The notes under the pieces: generated by a model
Seen by the model: the letters and a program-made list of their open reading frames with translations, nothing else
The model's database searches: none
What the model was told of the DNA's origin: nothing
Shown: piece after piece, positions 16,624 through 27,783 of the stretch
How positions within the stretch are numbered: position 1 is the first letter of the stretch
Layout: every line of letters starts with the position of its first letter
Source of the DNA: CALFMR01 sp035550595
GTDB lineage: Bacteria; Acidobacteriota; Vicinamibacteria; Vicinamibacterales; SCN-69-37
Assembly: GCA_035550595.1 (NCBI GenBank)
Contig: DASZOV010000004.1
Coordinates: forward strand, 113,377-177,376
Direction: 5' to 3'
DNA: 64,000 bases
Position numbers and translations under genes: made by a program

Positions 16624-18258
16624 TCAGCGTTCCGTGAGCACGCTCCTCCAGAACGCCAGCTTCTCCGGTGTCGTGGCGACGGGAATCGCGACAGGCGCCT
16701 CATCCAGCTTCATCGTCATCGCCGAGCTCGCGGTGGCCGCGGGCCAGTGCGGCAGGGCGGCGCCGTTCGGATCGCCGGTCGTCACGAAGTTCACCCAGTA
16801 GGACGAGAGCGTCCGGGCGATGGTGCGGTCGACGTCGGTGAACGGCCGGTCCGCCTGGTCGAGCGTGTTCAGCACGTAGGGTAGCTCGGAGGAATGGAAC
16901 GCGCCGTACACCTCGACGTCGGGTCCAGGCAGCGGGTGCGCGAAGAAGTACGTGTAGACAGGCGTCTTCGCCGTCTTCGCGCGCGCCATCGCCCAGAGAT
17001 ACGTCGACGTCCGCGCTTGATCGCGTGCGCTCGCGTTGGCGGCTTCGCGCGCCTCGGCGTCGGTGGATGCAGGATAGAGCTTCAAGAACTCGGTGGCGCG
17101 GTCGCCGTAGCGCTGCTGGGCCTGCTTGACGAAGTCCTCATGCGTGACGGTCGGATGCGGCACCGCGCCGTTCTCGTCCGCGTTGCTGCCCGTGAGCGTC
17201 GGCACGTCGTTCTGTCGTCCGTCGGAGAAGATCTGCGCGACGGGTTCGGGCAGCGAGTAGCCATCGATGATCGGGCCGAAGCGCAGCGGCGCCGCGCCGC
17301 GGCCGCCTCGCGCCGGGACTGACACCGGCTTCACGATCTCCTGCCACGGCATGGCGCGAAGATCGGCCAGCGAGTGCGCGCCTTTGGCGTCAGCGAAGCG
17401 TGCGCCATCTTCGTCCTGACTTGCGAGCGTGCGGCCGCCGCGGCCGGTCGTGAGGCTCGATCCGCTGTCGGCGATCGCGCGCTGGAACAGTCCCTTTGCG
17501 AGCGGCGACGCCGTCAGGTTGTGCACGGCGCTCGCGCCCGCCGACTGACCGGCGATCGTCACGCGCGTCGGATCGCCGCCGAATGCCGCGATGTTGTCGT
17601 GGACCCATCGCACGGCCGCAATCTGATCGAGGAGCGCATAGTTGCCCGACGCGTGATAGGGCGCCTCGGCATCGAGCCAGGCGTGCGAGAAGAACCCGAG
17701 CACGCCGAGCCGGTAGTTGAACGTGACGACGACCAGGCCTTTCGAGGCGAGGCCTTCGCCGTCGTAGAGCGGCACGGCCGCCGATCCTTCGGTGTTCGCG
17801 CCGCCATAGATGTAGACGAAGACGGGCCGTCGTTCGTCGGCACGCGCGGCCGGCGTCCACACGTTCAGATAGAGACAGTCCTCGCTGACGCGGTTGTGCG
17901 TCATGAACTCGTACGTCCACGGCTTGTGCTCGGTGACGATCGTCTGGACGCAACTGTCGGAAAACGCGTCAGCGCGTTTCACGCCGCTCCACGGCACGAC
18001 GGGCGCCGGCGCGCGCCAGCGCAAGTCGCCGACGGGCGGCGCGGCGAAGGGAATGCCCTTGAAGACCGTCAGCGACGCATGACGACCGGCCACGCCGGAC
18101 ACGAGACCGCCCGTGACGTGGACGGGTCCGGGGAATGCCGGCGCGCGCGGGGCCGTGAGCGCGGCCGGAGCCATGGCCATTACCGCGGCTGAAAGCCAGA
18201 TCGCGATCGAACGATGCGACGTACGCGGTGTGACGGGCGATCGGGCAGGACGCTTCAT
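16624..18258 (-). CDS. Secreted type-B carboxylesterase
   Basis: A 544-residue serine esterase of the carboxylesterase/para-nitrobenzyl-esterase family, acting on ester bonds outside the cytoplasm. The N-terminus has a signal-like stretch (IAIWLSAAVMAMAPAALTA). The catalytic triad is visible as Ser239 in GQSAGAS, Glu362 in NADENG and His455 in GAFHSSELPY. The oxyanion region reads YGGANTEG and the family signature SEDCLYLNVWTP is intact. The start at 18258 was chosen to include the signal; the frame is open further but without family sequence. Natural substrate unknown. Confidence 0.9.
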   Translation of the reverse strand: MKRPARSPVTPRTSHRSIAIWLSAAVMAMAPAALTAPRAPAFPGPVHVTGGLVSGVAGRHASLTVFKGIPFAAPPVGDLRWRAPAPVVPWSGVKRADAFSDSCVQTIVTEHKPWTYEFMTHNRVSEDCLYLNVWTPAARADERRPVFVYIYGGANTEGSAAVPLYDGEGLASKGLVVVTFNYRLGVLGFFSHAWLDAEAPYHASGNYALLDQIAAVRWVHDNIAAFGGDPTRVTIAGQSAGASAVHNLTASPLAKGLFQRAIADSGSSLTTGRGGRTLASQDEDGARFADAKGAHSLADLRAMPWQEIVKPVSVPARGGRGAAPLRFGPIIDGYSLPEPVAQIFSDGRQNDVPTLTGSNADENGAVPHPTVTHEDFVKQAQQRYGDRATEFLKLYPASTDAEAREAANASARDQARTSTYLWAMARAKTAKTPVYTYFFAHPLPGPDVEVYGAFHSSELPYVLNTLDQADRPFTDVDRTIARTLSSYWVNFVTTGDPNGAALPHWPAATASSAMTMKLDEAPVAIPVATTPEKLAFWRSVLTER

Positions 18259-18359
18259 GAACGTGTCTCCGGGGAGCTCGAGATGCGGTCGTGAGGAAAT
18301 CAGGGAACGTGCCGGTCCACCGTCGCGCGTCGCACGGCGGCAGACCGGCGTGCGGGCCG

Positions 18360-18605
18360 TCAGGCCCGTTTGAGCAGGCGCGTGATCCAGACCAGGATGA
18401 CGGCGCCGACGAAGGCGACGATGATCGATCCAATGAACCCGCCGCCCGCGCCGATGCCGAGCGTGCCGAAGATCCAGCCGCCGAGGACGCCTCCCAGGAT
18501 GCCCAGGATGATGTCGACCACGATGCCGTACCCGCCGCCCTTCATGACGAGGCCCGCCAGCCATCCGGCAATGAGCCCCACGACAATCCAGTAAAGCAGA
18601 CCCAT
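18360..18605 (-). CDS. GlsB/YeaQ/YmgE family small membrane protein
   Basis: An 81-residue protein, almost entirely hydrophobic and Gly-rich. It has three membrane segments and the family pattern LIAGWLAGLVMKGGGYG, then ILGILGGVLGGWIFG, then FIGSIIVAFVGAVIL. Transglycosylase-associated/YeaQ proteins are linked to envelope stress, but the molecular role is not known. The ATG at 18605 is preceded by a good GGGAGG-type site on the minus strand. Confidence 0.9.
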   Translation of the reverse strand: MGLLYWIVVGLIAGWLAGLVMKGGGYGIVVDIILGILGGVLGGWIFGTLGIGAGGGFIGSIIVAFVGAVILVWITRLLKRA

Positions 18606-18785
18606 ACGTGTGTCCCTCCTGCCCGGCGGCGACGTGGCCGTCGTGCGGACGCGTCCGGGCGCGAATCGGCTTCCGGCCGTGCGCCAGGAGCTCGGTTGGT
18701 CCTGTCGCCCAGAGGATACCTCCGGCGCGCGGCTCGCGCCCGTGCCGGCCCTCGAAAGCCGTCTGCGCTGTGCGTGCGCGTTAAG

Positions 18786-20138
18786 ATGCCGCTCTTGCGG
18801 CTTCTGCACCTGTGCGGCACTGCGCGCGGCGCGCCGTGGCTCGTCGAGATGCTGCGCGAGCTGCAGGCGCGCGGACACGACGTCACGGCCGTCATCAGTC
18901 CGGGCGAAGGCGGCCTCGCCGACGCGCTCGACGCCGCCGGCGTCCGCCATCTCGCGCTCGATCACGACGTGCTCCTCGGCGCGCGGCCACTCGGAGCCAC
19001 TCGTCGCATTTCGGCTCTCGTGCAGCTACTACGCCGGGAGCGGCCCGACGTCCTGCAGTCGCATCTCTTCCCGTCGAACGTCGCGGGGCGTTTCGCCGGA
19101 TGGCTGGCGGACGTGCCCATCCGGCTGTCGATGAACGCGGGACCCTACTTCCTCGAGTCACCGATTTTCGATCGCGTCGAGGTGCTGACGTCACGGCTCG
19201 ATACGCGCGTGATCGCGTCATGTGAGTACACGCGCCGGCTGTACATCGAAAAGGGCGTCCCTGCCGATCGCGTCGCACTCATCTATTACGGCAGCCGGGC
19301 GGATCGCTTCGATCCCACGAAGGCGGATGCGCAACGTCTTCGGCGCGACCTCGGCCTTCCGGCGGACGTGCCGCTCATCGGCATGGTCGCCTATTTCTAT
19401 CCGCCGCCGATGCGGGGCCCCGAGGTGTCGCCGCGACTCGCGGGCCGAGGCATCAAGGGGCACGACATCCTGCTGCACGCGCTGCCGCGTCTGCTCGCGC
19501 GGCTGCCCCGCGCGCACGTCGCGTTCGTTGGCGACGGATGGGGGCCGCTCGGCGTCGCGTATCAGCGCGAGATGAAGGCGCTGGCCGCGTCGCTCGGCGT
19601 GAGCCATGCCGTGACGTTCATGGGCCATCGGACCGACGTCACCGACATCCTCGCGGGCGTGGACGTCGCCGTGCAGTGCTCGCGCAGCGAGAATCTCGGC
19701 GGCGCGATCGAAGCGCTTCTGATGGGCGCACCCCTGGTCGTCACGCGAGTCGGCGGCCTGGTCGATGCCGTGCACGATGGCGAGACCGGACTCGTCGTGC
19801 CGCCCGACGATCCGTCCGCGCTCGCCGACGCGATCATCCGTCTGGCGAGCGACCGTCCCTTCGCGCGGCGGCTGGGCGCAGCCGGCCGTGCCTTGATGCT
19901 CGACCGCTTCACGATGGCGCGCACGGCCGACGATGTCGACGCCTTGTGCCGCACGCTGGCGCAGGATGCGGGGCTGGCGTCGACCGGCCGTCTCCGGGGC
20001 TATCGTCTCATCCGGACGATCGCGCGCGCGTGTCGGGTGCCGATCCTCGCGGCGCGTGTCGGCATCGCGCTGGCGCCGATGCTCACGGTGCGCTGGCGCC
20101 AGCGTCTCGTGTCGAAACTCAGGGGCGCGGCGCGATGA
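18786..20138 (+). CDS. GT4-type glycosyltransferase
   Basis: A 450-residue GT-B fold glycosyltransferase, predicted to transfer a sugar from a nucleotide donor to an acceptor in surface glycan assembly. The N-lobe starts LRLLHLCGTARGAPWLVEML with a glycine-rich acceptor loop. The C-lobe carries VALIYYGSRADRF at the lobe junction and the E-x7-E donor motif in SENLGGAIEALLMG, followed by PLVVTRVGGL. The ATG at 18786 was chosen; a GTG at 18774 in the same frame is an alternative. The 3' end overlaps the convergent acyltransferase gene by 20 bp. With that gene and the aminotransferase beyond it, it forms a small glycan-modification module. Confidence 0.88.
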   Translation: MPLLRLLHLCGTARGAPWLVEMLRELQARGHDVTAVISPGEGGLADALDAAGVRHLALDHDVLLGARPLGATRRISALVQLLRRERPDVLQSHLFPSNVAGRFAGWLADVPIRLSMNAGPYFLESPIFDRVEVLTSRLDTRVIASCEYTRRLYIEKGVPADRVALIYYGSRADRFDPTKADAQRLRRDLGLPADVPLIGMVAYFYPPPMRGPEVSPRLAGRGIKGHDILLHALPRLLARLPRAHVAFVGDGWGPLGVAYQREMKALAASLGVSHAVTFMGHRTDVTDILAGVDVAVQCSRSENLGGAIEALLMGAPLVVTRVGGLVDAVHDGETGLVVPPDDPSALADAIIRLASDRPFARRLGAAGRALMLDRFTMARTADDVDALCRTLAQDAGLASTGRLRGYRLIRTIARACRVPILAARVGIALAPMLTVRWRQRLVSKLRGAAR

Positions 20139-20757
20139 GCCGTGCGGGCACGCCCGCGTACGTCGTGTCATCCGGCACGTCGGCGAGCACGACCGAGCCC
20201 GCGCCGATCGTCACGTGCCTGCCGATGCGCACGCCTGGCAGCACGCGCGCGCCGAGGCCGACGAGCGTTCCCGCGCCGATGACGACGTCGCCGCCGAGGA
20301 CGACGCCCGGCGCCACGTGCGCCGAGTCGCCGATCGTCGCGTCGTGATCGACGATCGCTCCCGTGTTCACGATGACACCACGGCCGAGCCGGGTGCCCGT
20401 CATGATCCGCACGCCAGCGGAGATCATCGAGCCCGCACCCGTCTCGACGTCGGCCGCGACGATCGCCGTCGGATGACGAGAAATGGCGAGCCGCTCACCG
20501 AGAGCATCCATGGCTGCGATCATGCGCGCGCGCGTCGCGTTGTCGCCAATCGCGACGATGACCGCGTCGTGCGGCACGCGCGTCCGCGTGTCGAGATCGC
20601 CGACGACGGGAATGGACATGTACACGCGGCCGATCTGAGACGCGTCGTCGTCGAGGAAACCGACGGGATCGATGTCGGCGCTGGTCCGACGCGCTTCGAC
20701 GAGCGCGTCGGCAACGACGCGACCGTGGCCGCCTGCGCCAATAATGAGGATGCGCAT
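20119..20757 (-). CDS. NeuD/PglD-type sugar O- or N-acyltransferase
   Basis: A 212-residue left-handed beta-helix acyltransferase. Residues 1-80 form a Rossmann-like front (ILIIGAGGHGRVVADAL, then PVGFLDDD). Residues ~95-200 are hexapeptide repeats (GAGSMISAGVRIMTGTRLG, then VIVNTGAIVDHDATIG). The histidine in VDHD is the usual catalytic base. It ends DDTTYAGVPARLI, the family terminus. It would transfer an acetyl group from acetyl-CoA to an amino or hydroxyl group of a nucleotide sugar. It diverges from the aminotransferase gene by 45 bp, so the pair resembles PglE/PglD-type steps. The product is not determined. Confidence 0.88.
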   Translation of the reverse strand: MRILIIGAGGHGRVVADALVEARRTSADIDPVGFLDDDASQIGRVYMSIPVVGDLDTRTRVPHDAVIVAIGDNATRARMIAAMDALGERLAISRHPTAIVAADVETGAGSMISAGVRIMTGTRLGRGVIVNTGAIVDHDATIGDSAHVAPGVVLGGDVVIGAGTLVGLGARVLPGVRIGRHVTIGAGSVVLADVPDDTTYAGVPARLIAPRP

Positions 20758-20802
20758 GATGCGGACGCCGGCCGCGGCCGGCGTGTGAAGAGAGGATAGC
20801 GG

Positions 20803-21996
20803 ATGCGTTCGTGGACCGGTACGCCCATTACGCTGTCGGCGCCAGACGTTCGGCCCGCGGACGGCGACCTGCTTCGTCAGGTGCTGGACTCTGGCGCCTT
20901 GAGCAACGGCCCGATGGTGCGCGCATTCGAAACCGCGTGGTCGGCGCGTTTTGGTTGCCGACACGCCGTGGCTGTGTCGAGCGGCACGGCGGCGCTGCAC
21001 CTGGCCGTCATCGCGGCGGGCGTCTCGGACGGCGACCTCGTCATCACCACGCCCTTTTCGTTCATCGCGTCCGCGAACGTCGTCCTGTACGAGCGCGCGG
21101 TCCCGATCTTCGTCGACGTCGACCCGGAGTCGCTTGCGATCGATCCCGCACGCGCCGCGGAGGCAGCCGAGGCGATTGCGCGCGGCGGCCGAGACGCGGC
21201 CGCGTGGCTGCCGCCGTCGCTTCGCTCGTCGCGCCGCCGGATGCCGAGGCGTCTCGCGGCCGTGTTGCCGGTTCACGTGTTCGGTCGCGCCGCGGACCTC
21301 GATCCCATCCTGGCGCTCGCATCGAGTCTCGACGTGCCCGTCATCGAAGACGCCTGCGAGGCGATCGGGACGACGTACCGCGGCCGCGCGGCGGGCACGA
21401 TCGGCCGTGCCGGCGCGTTCGGGTTCTATCCCAACAAGCAGATGACCACCGGCGAAGGCGGCATGTTCGTGACCGATGACGATGGTTGGGCGGCAATCGC
21501 AAGGAGCCTGCGCAATCAGGGGCGCGATGGACGCCGGTGGCTCGATTGCGATCGGCTCGGCTACAACTATCGGCTCGACGAGTTCAGCGCCGCGCTCGGA
21601 CACGCGCAACTCGCGCGGATCGACGACCTCCTCGCGCGCCGCGCCTCCGTTGCCGCAATGTACGCCGAACGATTGGCCGGCTGCGACTGCGTGCGCATGC
21701 CGTCAATCGACGCGCCCGGCGCGTCATGGTTCGTCTACGTCGTGCGCCTCGATCCGCGCATCGATCGCGACCAGGTCATGTGCCGGCTCGCCGAGGCCGG
21801 CATCCCCACGCGTGCGTATTTCCCGCCCATTCATCTGCAGACGCACTATCGGCAACGCTTCGGCTATCGCGAGGGCATGTTTCCGATCGCCGAGGCCGTG
21901 GGCCGACAGGCGATCGCGCTGCCGTTCCACAATCACCTGACCGAGGACCAGGTCAGCTTCGTCTGCGAGGCGCTGGGCTGGGCTATCGAAGCGTAG
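20803..21996 (+). CDS. DegT/DnrJ/EryC1/StrS-type sugar aminotransferase
   Basis: A 397-residue PLP-dependent aminotransferase that converts a keto-sugar nucleotide to an amino sugar. The PLP-binding Lys is Lys212 in FYPNKQMTTGEGG. Other family motifs are SSGTAALHLA near residue 60, TTPFSFIASANV and VIEDACEAIGT. A short Arg- and Ala-rich stretch (about residues 126-152) looks like a family-atypical insertion. The ATG at 20803 follows AGAGGATAGCGG. The neighbouring acyltransferase and glycosyltransferase suggest a di-amino or N-acyl sugar for surface glycans. Confidence 0.9.
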   Translation: MRSWTGTPITLSAPDVRPADGDLLRQVLDSGALSNGPMVRAFETAWSARFGCRHAVAVSSGTAALHLAVIAAGVSDGDLVITTPFSFIASANVVLYERAVPIFVDVDPESLAIDPARAAEAAEAIARGGRDAAAWLPPSLRSSRRRMPRRLAAVLPVHVFGRAADLDPILALASSLDVPVIEDACEAIGTTYRGRAAGTIGRAGAFGFYPNKQMTTGEGGMFVTDDDGWAAIARSLRNQGRDGRRWLDCDRLGYNYRLDEFSAALGHAQLARIDDLLARRASVAAMYAERLAGCDCVRMPSIDAPGASWFVYVVRLDPRIDRDQVMCRLAEAGIPTRAYFPPIHLQTHYRQRFGYREGMFPIAEAVGRQAIALPFHNHLTEDQVSFVCEALGWAIEA

Positions 21997-21999
21997 GAA

Positions 22000-22551
22000 T
22001 CAGTGCAGGCCCATCTCGCCTGCGAGGCGCTGGTTCTCCTGCCACTGTTTGAAGTGCGGCCCGGCGCGTAGGTACGAAAGGTACGACGCGAAGCCGATGC
22101 GTTCCACCCAGCCGAGCGTCTTCACGACCTTCGGGTGATCCGGATATTTCGCGAGAAGCCACTCTTCGAAGAACCGATCGCTGACGTTGTTGACGAGCGA
22201 CGTCTGCAGGTTGTCGAGCGCGATCGACAGGATCTTGCGATTGCCGGCGTGATAGCCGAGCGGCTGATCGTTCGGCAGCCCGCTCATCGTGAAGCGCGCG
22301 TTCTGTTCGATGAAGCCGTGCTGGAAGAACACCTGCGAGGTGTCCCAGTCGAGGCGCATGCCTTCGTACGACAGCACGGCCGGTGTGTACGTCGTCGGAT
22401 CGAGCAGCACGCCTTTGGCGACGCGGCCGACGAGGGACCCGCCGCGATCGGATCGATCCTGCGCGAACGCGCGCGTGTCCGCGCACATGACGAGTGCCAC
22501 AGCCGTGAGGCCGGCGGCGAAGATGCGGGGCAGGGGATGCCAGCGTTCCAT
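22000..22551 (-). CDS. Secreted protein of unknown function
   Basis: A 183-residue protein with a signal peptide (FAAGLTAVALVMCADTRAFA, cleavage likely after AFA). I do not recognise the family. Downstream it has conserved-looking aromatic segments (GMRLDWDTSQVFFQHGF, then DRFFEEWLLAKYPDHPK) and no repeats or metal motifs. The start at 22551 was chosen because GAGGATCCG precedes it and the signal peptide follows; the longer frame lacks a signal. It converges on the aminotransferase gene, leaving 3 bp between the two. Confidence 0.75.
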   Translation of the reverse strand: MERWHPLPRIFAAGLTAVALVMCADTRAFAQDRSDRGGSLVGRVAKGVLLDPTTYTPAVLSYEGMRLDWDTSQVFFQHGFIEQNARFTMSGLPNDQPLGYHAGNRKILSIALDNLQTSLVNNVSDRFFEEWLLAKYPDHPKVVKTLGWVERIGFASYLSYLRAGPHFKQWQENQRLAGEMGLH

Positions 22552-22799
22552 CGGATCCTCCTGACTGACGGGCGGCCGCACACGAATGTGGAGGCCCGCG
22601 TCGCCCCCAGTAGTGCAAGACAGGTGCCCGCCCGGGCCATGGGCCGATATGGCCGTTTTTCCTCGGAAATTTCCGTGCCTGTGTAACGATGGCGCCCGCC
22701 GGGCACCTTCGGTCGAATGCACGAGATCGGGGTGATGAAGGCGACAACACTCGCGTGTTCGTGTCACGCGTCGACGCACAGGTAGAATCGCGAACGACT

Positions 22800-24899
<2,100 letters not shown>

Positions 24900-24912
24900 C
24901 CGGTGCGCGGGT

Positions 24913-25050
24913 TCAGCTCACGAACGCCAGGGCCGCAATCGTGAGTCCACCGGCCAGTGCAGCGAGGGCGATCGAGCGAAGGCACAGGCCGACGATCACT
25001 TCACCCAACTGGCGGGATGGCGTCGCGGCGAGTGCACGATCGAGTGACAC
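24913..25050 (-). CDS. Possible 45-residue membrane peptide
   Basis: A short frame with a GTG start at 25050 encodes a basic N-terminus and one hydrophobic segment (RSIALAALAGGLTIAALAF). Third-position GC is lower than in neighbouring genes, and the only upstream purine-rich sequence overlaps the start. It may be spurious. It lies in a 277-bp spacer that otherwise shows nothing recognisable. Confidence 0.2.
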   Translation of the reverse strand: MSLDRALAATPSRQLGEVIVGLCLRSIALAALAGGLTIAALAFVS

Positions 25051-25176
25051 CCTCGAACGGTGAGCAAGTCATGTGCCACGCAGTGCGTGTCGATGCCGTG
25101 ATCGCGCATCTCATGATGCGTGTGGCCCGCGTGTCGATCGTGCAAGAACGACGTGTCGGCGCGGCGATTCCGTCGT

Positions 25177-26343
25177 TCAGCGTTCCACCGCGCGAAGTCC
25201 TGCGGGCCCGCCCGGCATCGGGATGCGGCCCGTGGGCGTCAGCGTCCGGCCGTCGAACGAGAACGTGAAGAGCGCCTTGTCCACCATGCAGCCCGTGATG
25301 AGCGTGCGGCTGCCGCCACCCCACGCCACGCCCTGGCACCACTGCCCGATGTGCGCGTCGGTCACCGGCGTCAGCGTGTGGCCGTTCAGCGCAAAGACGC
25401 GCAGCAGGCCGAAGTCGTGATGGAGCGGCGAGGCCGCCGGCGTGTTCGTCCCGTTCATGACGGTCAGTGCAACATAGCGTCCGTCCGGTGAGATCGCCAG
25501 GCCTTCGGGCGTCGGGCCGACGGCTACCTGATCGATCGTCCGCACGGGATCGTGCGCCAGGTCGATGAAGGCGATCGTGTCGACGCCGCCGGTCGCGCCA
25601 ACGCCGATGTTCGCGGCGATCGCGATGTCGCCTGACGGCACGACGTCGACGCCGTACGGCTGCAGGCCGACCGTGATGTCGCCGCTGTGCGTCACCGACG
25701 TGCCGTCGATGGCGAGGATCGCCACTTGGCTGTCGGCGTTGCGCGTCACGAGCGCGCGGCGGCCGTCCGGCGTGAAGACGACGTGACTCGGACCGCTGGT
25801 AGGCGCGCCGAGATCGACCTTGCCGGTGACGCGGACCGTCTTGCCCTGGACGGTCAGGACCGAGATCGTGCCCTCGGTCCGATTGGCGACGAGCGCCAGC
25901 GTGCCCGCGCGATTGAACGACACACCGGACGCGCCGGCGCCGGCGTGCAGTGTCGCGATGGCGGCGATGGGCGAAGCCGTGAGGTCGATGACCGTGACGC
26001 GGTCGTCGGGGACGGTCTTCGTCGGATCGGCCGGGTCGTTCTTCGTCGACGACGTCACGAGCGCGATCGACGCGTCAGGCGCGATGGCGACGCTCTGCGG
26101 CGGCCCGATGACCGACGTGGGTGCTTCGATCTGGCCGAGCACCTTTGCCGGCGTCGCGCCGAGATCGATCACGGTCACCGTATCCGGCCCAGGATTGGGG
26201 ACGACGACCTGCGCGCCGTCCTGGAGAACGAGCGTCGTGTCGTTGGCCGACACGGCGACCTGCGCGCCCGCAGGACGCGCGGTCACGCACACCGCCAGGC
26301 AGGCGGCCATCATCGAACTGAGCACGGCGGTCGGTGTCTTCAT
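25177..26343 (-). CDS. Secreted beta-propeller (YncE-like) protein
   Basis: A 388-residue protein with a signal peptide (VLSSMMAACLAVCVTARPAGA, cleavage after AGA). Repeating ~45-residue blades follow, of the type PQSVAIAPDASIALVTSS, GVSFNRAGTLALVANR, HVVFTPDGRRALVTRN and GLAISPDGRYVALTV. This is the seven-bladed YVTN/YncE pattern found in surface or periplasmic binding proteins. No catalytic residues are identifiable. The ATG at 26343 has GGAG eight bases upstream; a GTG at 26352 is possible. Ligand unknown. Confidence 0.85.
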   Translation of the reverse strand: MKTPTAVLSSMMAACLAVCVTARPAGAQVAVSANDTTLVLQDGAQVVVPNPGPDTVTVIDLGATPAKVLGQIEAPTSVIGPPQSVAIAPDASIALVTSSTKNDPADPTKTVPDDRVTVIDLTASPIAAIATLHAGAGASGVSFNRAGTLALVANRTEGTISVLTVQGKTVRVTGKVDLGAPTSGPSHVVFTPDGRRALVTRNADSQVAILAIDGTSVTHSGDITVGLQPYGVDVVPSGDIAIAANIGVGATGGVDTIAFIDLAHDPVRTIDQVAVGPTPEGLAISPDGRYVALTVMNGTNTPAASPLHHDFGLLRVFALNGHTLTPVTDAHIGQWCQGVAWGGGSRTLITGCMVDKALFTFSFDGRTLTPTGRIPMPGGPAGLRAVER

Positions 26344-26419
26344 CGTGGGCACTCCAAGTGTGAGGATTCTATGCGGAGATGGGGGACAGGAGCAGACGGA
26401 TCAAGTAAGAGCCGGTTTC

Positions 26420-26447
26420 AAACTTCGAACTGCGAACTTCGAACTGC
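26420..26447 (+). repeat. Heptamer array (family B)
   Basis: Four 7-bp units read AAACTTC, GAACTGC, GAACTTC and GAACTGC, followed by a degraded GAAAAAC. It lies next to the family C copy in the 430-bp spacer between the beta-propeller and dehydrogenase genes. Confidence 0.8.
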
Positions 26448-26450
26448 GAA

Positions 26451-26735
26451 AAACTGCGACTAAATGCCTCGCGCGAAGGCGCGAAGATCGCGAAGGGCAT
26501 GGGGAACAGAATCAATAAACGATGACACCGCGAGGCCCCGAACGTCGTGAGGGCGCCGAAGCGTCGTAGGCACGGGGGTGGGGCCCCGCGCCACTGCAAA
26601 GAAGATGACAGACGAGCGTAGCGAGGGTGGCGAAGCGCGCTAAAAAAGTCCGCGAAGCCCGCGACGGAGGAGCGGCGCTGAGCGGGGCGTTGGGGGTGGG
26701 GCCCCAACGCCAACTGATAAAAGAAGACAATGACA
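26451..26735 (+). repeat. Dispersed repeat family C, copy 2 (forward, two hairpins)
   Basis: The copy begins with CTCGCGCGAAGGCGCGAAGATCGCGAAG (8-bp periodic, split here by position 26468-26495) and GGGGAACAGAATCAAT. The core at 26530-26609 has a hairpin with arms near GGCACGGGG and CCCCGCGCC and the tail CTGCAAAGAAGATGAC. A further module (AGTCCGCGAAGCCCGCGACG) and a second hairpin at 26687-26710 with arms GCGTTGGGG and CCCCAACGC follow. The module is shared with the inverse copy at 28674. Confidence 0.85.
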
Positions 26736-26772
26736 CGTCGCACTTCGCCCGCGTGTCCCAGAGGAGTCCTGC

Positions 26773-27783
26773 ATGCCGTCCGTCGTTGTCGTGACCGAAA
26801 CCGAGTACCGAAAAGCGGAAGCCGTCTTCGCCTCCGCGCCGACGCTGTCGTGTGTCGTTGCGCCGGCTGAAGAAGACGCGTTGGCCGAGGCGATTGCGCG
26901 CGCGGGAGCCCGGCACGCCGTCATCAGCCACCGGCCATATCGCGGACCGCTCTACGCGGCGGTGCCACGCGGCGGTGTGCTCGCGCGGTTCGGCGTCGGC
27001 TACGAGAACGTCGATCTCGCCCGCGCGACGGCCGCGGGGTTGCTCTGCACGAACACTCCCGGTGTGCTGGATCAATCCGTTGCCGAGTTGACGATGACGC
27101 TCGTCGTGTCGGCGGCGCGGCACGTGCCCGACGTCGCGGCCGCGATGCGCGCGCGCACCTGGTCGCCCGTTGCTGGCATCGAACTGCACGGCAAGACGCT
27201 GACGATCGTCGGCTGCGGACGGATTGGACGCGCGGTCGCGCGCATCGCCTCGCGTGGGTTCGGGATGCGAGTCATCGGTTGCACCCGGCCGCCAGCAGTG
27301 GGGGAGCCCGTCGGCGACACGCGGCGCGCGGACCCGGACTTCGAGCTCGTCACGAGCGATTTCGCGGAGGCCGTGGCCGGTGCGCACTTCGTCAGCGTTC
27401 ACGTGCCCGCGCGGCCGGAGAACGCGCGCTTCATCGACACCGCGCGCCTCGCGCACCTCGAGCACGACGCCTGGCTCATCAACACCGCGCGCGGGGCCGT
27501 CCTCGACGAGTCTGCGCTCTACGACGCGCTGGCCGGCGGCCGCCTCGGCGGCGCGGCGCTCGACGTCTTCGAGCGCGAACCGTACGAGCCGGTCGATCCG
27601 TCACGGGATCTGCGCACGCTTCCGAACGTCGTGCTCACGCCACACGTCGGCAGCAACACGACCGAAGCCAACCGCCGCATGGCCGAACGCGCGCTCGCCA
27701 ACATCGTCCTGGCCGAGGCGGGCGACATCGACGCGATGGACTTGCTGAATCCCGAGGTTCTTGGCAAACAGCGAACGCGGTAA
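26773..27783 (+). CDS. D-2-hydroxyacid dehydrogenase family protein
   Basis: A 336-residue NAD(P)-dependent D-isomer-specific 2-hydroxyacid dehydrogenase, predicted to interconvert a 2-hydroxy acid and a 2-keto acid. The nucleotide-binding motif is VGCGRIGRAVA (147-152 for the glycines). The substrate-binding Arg240 is in INTARGAV, the acid is in DVFEREP (267-269), and the catalytic His291 is in LTPHVGSNT. ARFGVGYENVDL in the N-terminal part is a family marker. It starts at the ATG at 26773 after GGAGTCCTGC. It is followed by a HAD phosphatase, possibly glycolate- or sugar-acid-related metabolism. Confidence 0.9.
   Translation: MPSVVVVTETEYRKAEAVFASAPTLSCVVAPAEEDALAEAIARAGARHAVISHRPYRGPLYAAVPRGGVLARFGVGYENVDLARATAAGLLCTNTPGVLDQSVAELTMTLVVSAARHVPDVAAAMRARTWSPVAGIELHGKTLTIVGCGRIGRAVARIASRGFGMRVIGCTRPPAVGEPVGDTRRADPDFELVTSDFAEAVAGAHFVSVHVPARPENARFIDTARLAHLEHDAWLINTARGAVLDESALYDALAGGRLGGAALDVFEREPYEPVDPSRDLRTLPNVVLTPHVGSNTTEANRRMAERALANIVLAEAGDIDAMDLLNPEVLGKQRTR

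Noticed and set aside
18291..18785. N-terminal extension of the glycosyltransferase frame
   Set aside because: The extension overlaps the minus-strand YeaQ-like gene and reads as low-complexity Arg/Pro sequence. The family sequence begins at 18786.
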